Assembly: GCA_038534295.1 (NCBI GenBank)
Contig: JBCAXA010000003.1
Span: 483,112 to 547,111 of the forward strand
Reading direction: 5' to 3'
DNA: 64,000 bases
DNA from: JBCAXA01 sp038534295
GTDB lineage: Bacteria > Pseudomonadota > Gammaproteobacteria > Steroidobacterales > Woeseiaceae
Both the position numbers and the translations under genes were made by a program. Positions within the stretch are counted from its first letter, which is position 1. Every line of letters starts with the position of its first letter. The notes beneath the pieces were generated by a model, which was not told where the DNA came from, searched no databases, and worked only from the letters and a program-made list of their open reading frames with translations. Of this stretch, positions 62,260-64,000 are shown in pieces.

Positions 62260-63457
62260 GGGCATCCGCGACAAAGTCGCCATCATCGGCATGGGTTGCA
62301 CGCGCTTTGGTGAGCGCTGGGACGCGAGCTTCAACGATTTGATGCTCGAGGCCTATCGCGGCGCCTTAACCGATGCCGGCATCGACGCATCGGCTATAGA
62401 CGCGGCGTGGATCGGCGTCTTTTTCGACGAGCAGAGCCAAGGAAAGTCGGCGCTGCCGATGTCGATGAACCTCCGGCTCGACAACATACCGGTAAGCCGA
62501 GTCGAGAACCTCTGCGCGACGGGTACGGAAGCGCTGCGCGGCGCGGTCTACGCCGTTGCCGCCGGTGCGGCCGATATTGCGCTCGCGATTGGCGTCGAGA
62601 AATTGAAAGACACTGGCTTCGGCGGTCTGCCGGAGCGCACCTACGGCTCGTTCGACGACCTGCATCTGCCCAATTTCACGGCGCCCGGCGCGTTTGCGCA
62701 ATTGGGTTCTGCCTACATGTCGACGCATGGCGTGTCGCGCGACGACCTAAAGCGAGCGATGGCGCACGTTTCGTGGAAGAGCCATCAAAACGGCTCGAAA
62801 AACGAACGTGCGCACCTGCGTTCGACGCCATCGGTCGACGACATACTCGGTGCGCCGATCATCGCCGAGCCGCTCGGTGTGTTCGATTGCTGTGGTGTCA
62901 GCGACGGCGCGGCGGCGGCCATTGTTGCGCGACCGGACGTCGCACAGAGTCTCGGCTTGATTGACGCCGGTGACCCGTTGGTCAAGGTGAAGGCGCTGCA
63001 GCTTTCCGGTAGCAATGGACTTGAAGTGGCGCACACCAGTTGGGACAAGGCGCACACACTAACGACGCGAATTGCTGCGGAGCGCGCCTACCGTGAGGCG
63101 GGCATTAAGAACCCGTCGGCGGAACTTGATCTGACTGAAGTTCACGATTGCTTTTCGATTACTGAGCTGGTGCTGATGGAGGATCTGGGGCTGTCCGAAC
63201 CAGGCCAGGGTTGGCGGGACGTGCTCGACGGGCGCTATGACGTCGGTGGTGCCGTGCCGTGCCAAGTTGACGGTGGCCTTAAGTGTTTCGGCCACCCGAT
63301 CGGTGCATCCGGCCTGCGGATGGCTTTCGAGGTCTATCAACAACTGCTCGGTCGCGCCGGCGACCGCCAGCTCGACAACGTGCGGCTCGGTCTGACGCAG
63401 AATCTCGGCGGCGTACCACACCGCAACATCGCAGCGATTTCCGTTCTCGGACTTTAG
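62252..63457 (+). CDS. Thiolase-fold protein, SCP-x/lipid-transfer type
   Basis: 401 residues. VENLCATGTEALRG holds the usual nucleophilic Cys, EVHDCFSITEL the His region, and KCFGHPIGASGLRM the final active-site loop, as in SCP2-type thiolases. Translation is coupled to the DUF35 protein by an 8-bp overlap. Known Ltp2/ChsH2-type pairs of a thiolase-fold protein and a DUF35 partner act as retro-aldolases on steroid side chains, which makes beta-keto cleavage or aldol cleavage the two likely reactions. Confidence 0.9.
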   Translation: MPEGIRDKVAIIGMGCTRFGERWDASFNDLMLEAYRGALTDAGIDASAIDAAWIGVFFDEQSQGKSALPMSMNLRLDNIPVSRVENLCATGTEALRGAVYAVAAGAADIALAIGVEKLKDTGFGGLPERTYGSFDDLHLPNFTAPGAFAQLGSAYMSTHGVSRDDLKRAMAHVSWKSHQNGSKNERAHLRSTPSVDDILGAPIIAEPLGVFDCCGVSDGAAAAIVARPDVAQSLGLIDAGDPLVKVKALQLSGSNGLEVAHTSWDKAHTLTTRIAAERAYREAGIKNPSAELDLTEVHDCFSITELVLMEDLGLSEPGQGWRDVLDGRYDVGGAVPCQVDGGLKCFGHPIGASGLRMAFEVYQQLLGRAGDRQLDNVRLGLTQNLGGVPHRNIAAISVLGL

Positions 63458-63462
63458 CGACC

Positions 63463-64000
63463 GATCATCGCGGGCAGAAGCCCGCTCCTACATCTCCGTT
63501 TGTCGTTGCAGCGACCGAAGATATGGGAGCGCCCTTCCGGGCGCGATTCAGATCGCGGGCAGAGTGCGCGCCTGTCGGGTCGTGCACCAAGGCAGTTAAC
63601 GAAGATGTAGGAGCGCCCTTCCGGGCGCGATTCCGGTCGCGGGTAGAGTGCGCGCCTGCCGGGTCGTGCACCAAGGCAGCGATCGAAGATGTAGGAGCGC
63701 CTTTCTAGGCGCGATGGCGATATCTGCAGAAGCTCGTTCTAGATCGCGGTTCGACACAGCGGCTAACGAAGATGTAGGAGCGCCCTTCCGGGCGCGATTG
63801 ATTCATTGCGTCGGTGCCTAAGGAAGTGGAACGTGTTTCAGCACGTTGACGCGCCAAATCGCGGGCGGAAACCCGCTCCTACATCGCTGTTTAGCGCTGC
63901 AGTAATCGGATGCGCCAAATCGCGGGCAGAAGCCCGCTCCTACATCTCCGTTTGTCGTTGCAGCGATCGAAGATGTAGGAGCGCCCTTCCGGGCGCGATT
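63463..64000. repeat. REP cluster at the window end
   Basis: Repeated GATGTAGGAGCGCCCTTCCG hairpins and inverse GCGGGC/GCCCGC forms, with longer spacers containing GCGCGCCTGTCGGGTCGTGC and its near copy. It runs off the window edge. No gene is seen; the frames across it are repeat artefacts. Confidence 0.9.

Overview
The window looks like a GC-rich (roughly 55-60 %) gammaproteobacterial chromosome segment. Pointers are the REP-type palindromes ending in GTAGGAGCGGGC, TonB-dependent uptake, two-component pairs with FixLJ-like and NarL-like regulators, and CoA-linked catabolic genes. I cannot name the genus. No tRNA, rRNA, CRISPR array, replication origin or phage is visible.

Layout. 1-12.6 kb is ordinary chromosome: a partial membrane protein with a TPR lipoprotein, a large Sel1/ankyrin protein, a Tat-exported PhoX-family protein, a DUF4097 protein, a 5'-nucleotidase-like protein, DUF3253, a CaiB/BaiF CoA-transferase, an AAC(3)-I-like acetyltransferase, an SDR and a TetR regulator. 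REP arrays (82-bp period at 12.6-13.5 kb, 112-bp period at 16.06-16.7 kb) bracket a cytochrome c/PQQ dehydrogenase and a CMD-family protein. A TonB receptor and an SDR follow. 20.1-25.8 kb is an oxygen/stress module: cytochrome c, two universal stress proteins, a FixLJ-like pair with a probable heme PAS domain, Hsp20 and a DksA-type zinc finger. 26.6-30.9 kb is a MacAB-like ABC export system. 32-37 kb has a cadherin/FG-GAP lipoprotein and a NarL-type two-component pair.

37.3-47.5 kb is the unusual part. It is visibly AT-richer and consists of about twelve small, mostly unrecognised genes, nearly all on the + strand. They are separated by copies of a roughly 100-bp palindromic repeat with arms GGACAGGCACA and TGTGCCTGTCC. 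A single REP-associated tyrosine transposase (RAYT, HUH/Y1 family) lies inside on the - strand. The array holds a relic of the RAYT 3' end, a copy of the 3' end of the flanking chromosomal gene, a truncated IS3-family element and two paralogous lipoprotein cassettes. About ten of the twelve cargo proteins are predicted lipoproteins, exported or membrane proteins. It resembles an integron cassette array in layout but has neither an integrase nor attC sites.

47.5-52.4 kb returns to chromosomal genes (DUF3857/transglutaminase protein, membrane proteins, class V aminotransferase). 52.5-63.5 kb is a catabolic cluster: two Rieske oxygenase alpha subunits, a Rieske ferredoxin, an SDR, a GST-like protein, an acyl-CoA synthetase, two ABM-type small monooxygenases, and a thiolase-like protein translationally coupled to an HMG-CoA-synthase-like/DUF35 protein. 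Three near-identical palindromic operators (16757, 54953, 56838) lie in front of the TonB receptor and in the two divergent promoter regions of this cluster, which suggests one regulon for uptake and CoA-dependent breakdown of an unknown hydrophobic or cyclic carboxylate. REP arrays flank the ferredoxin and close the window.
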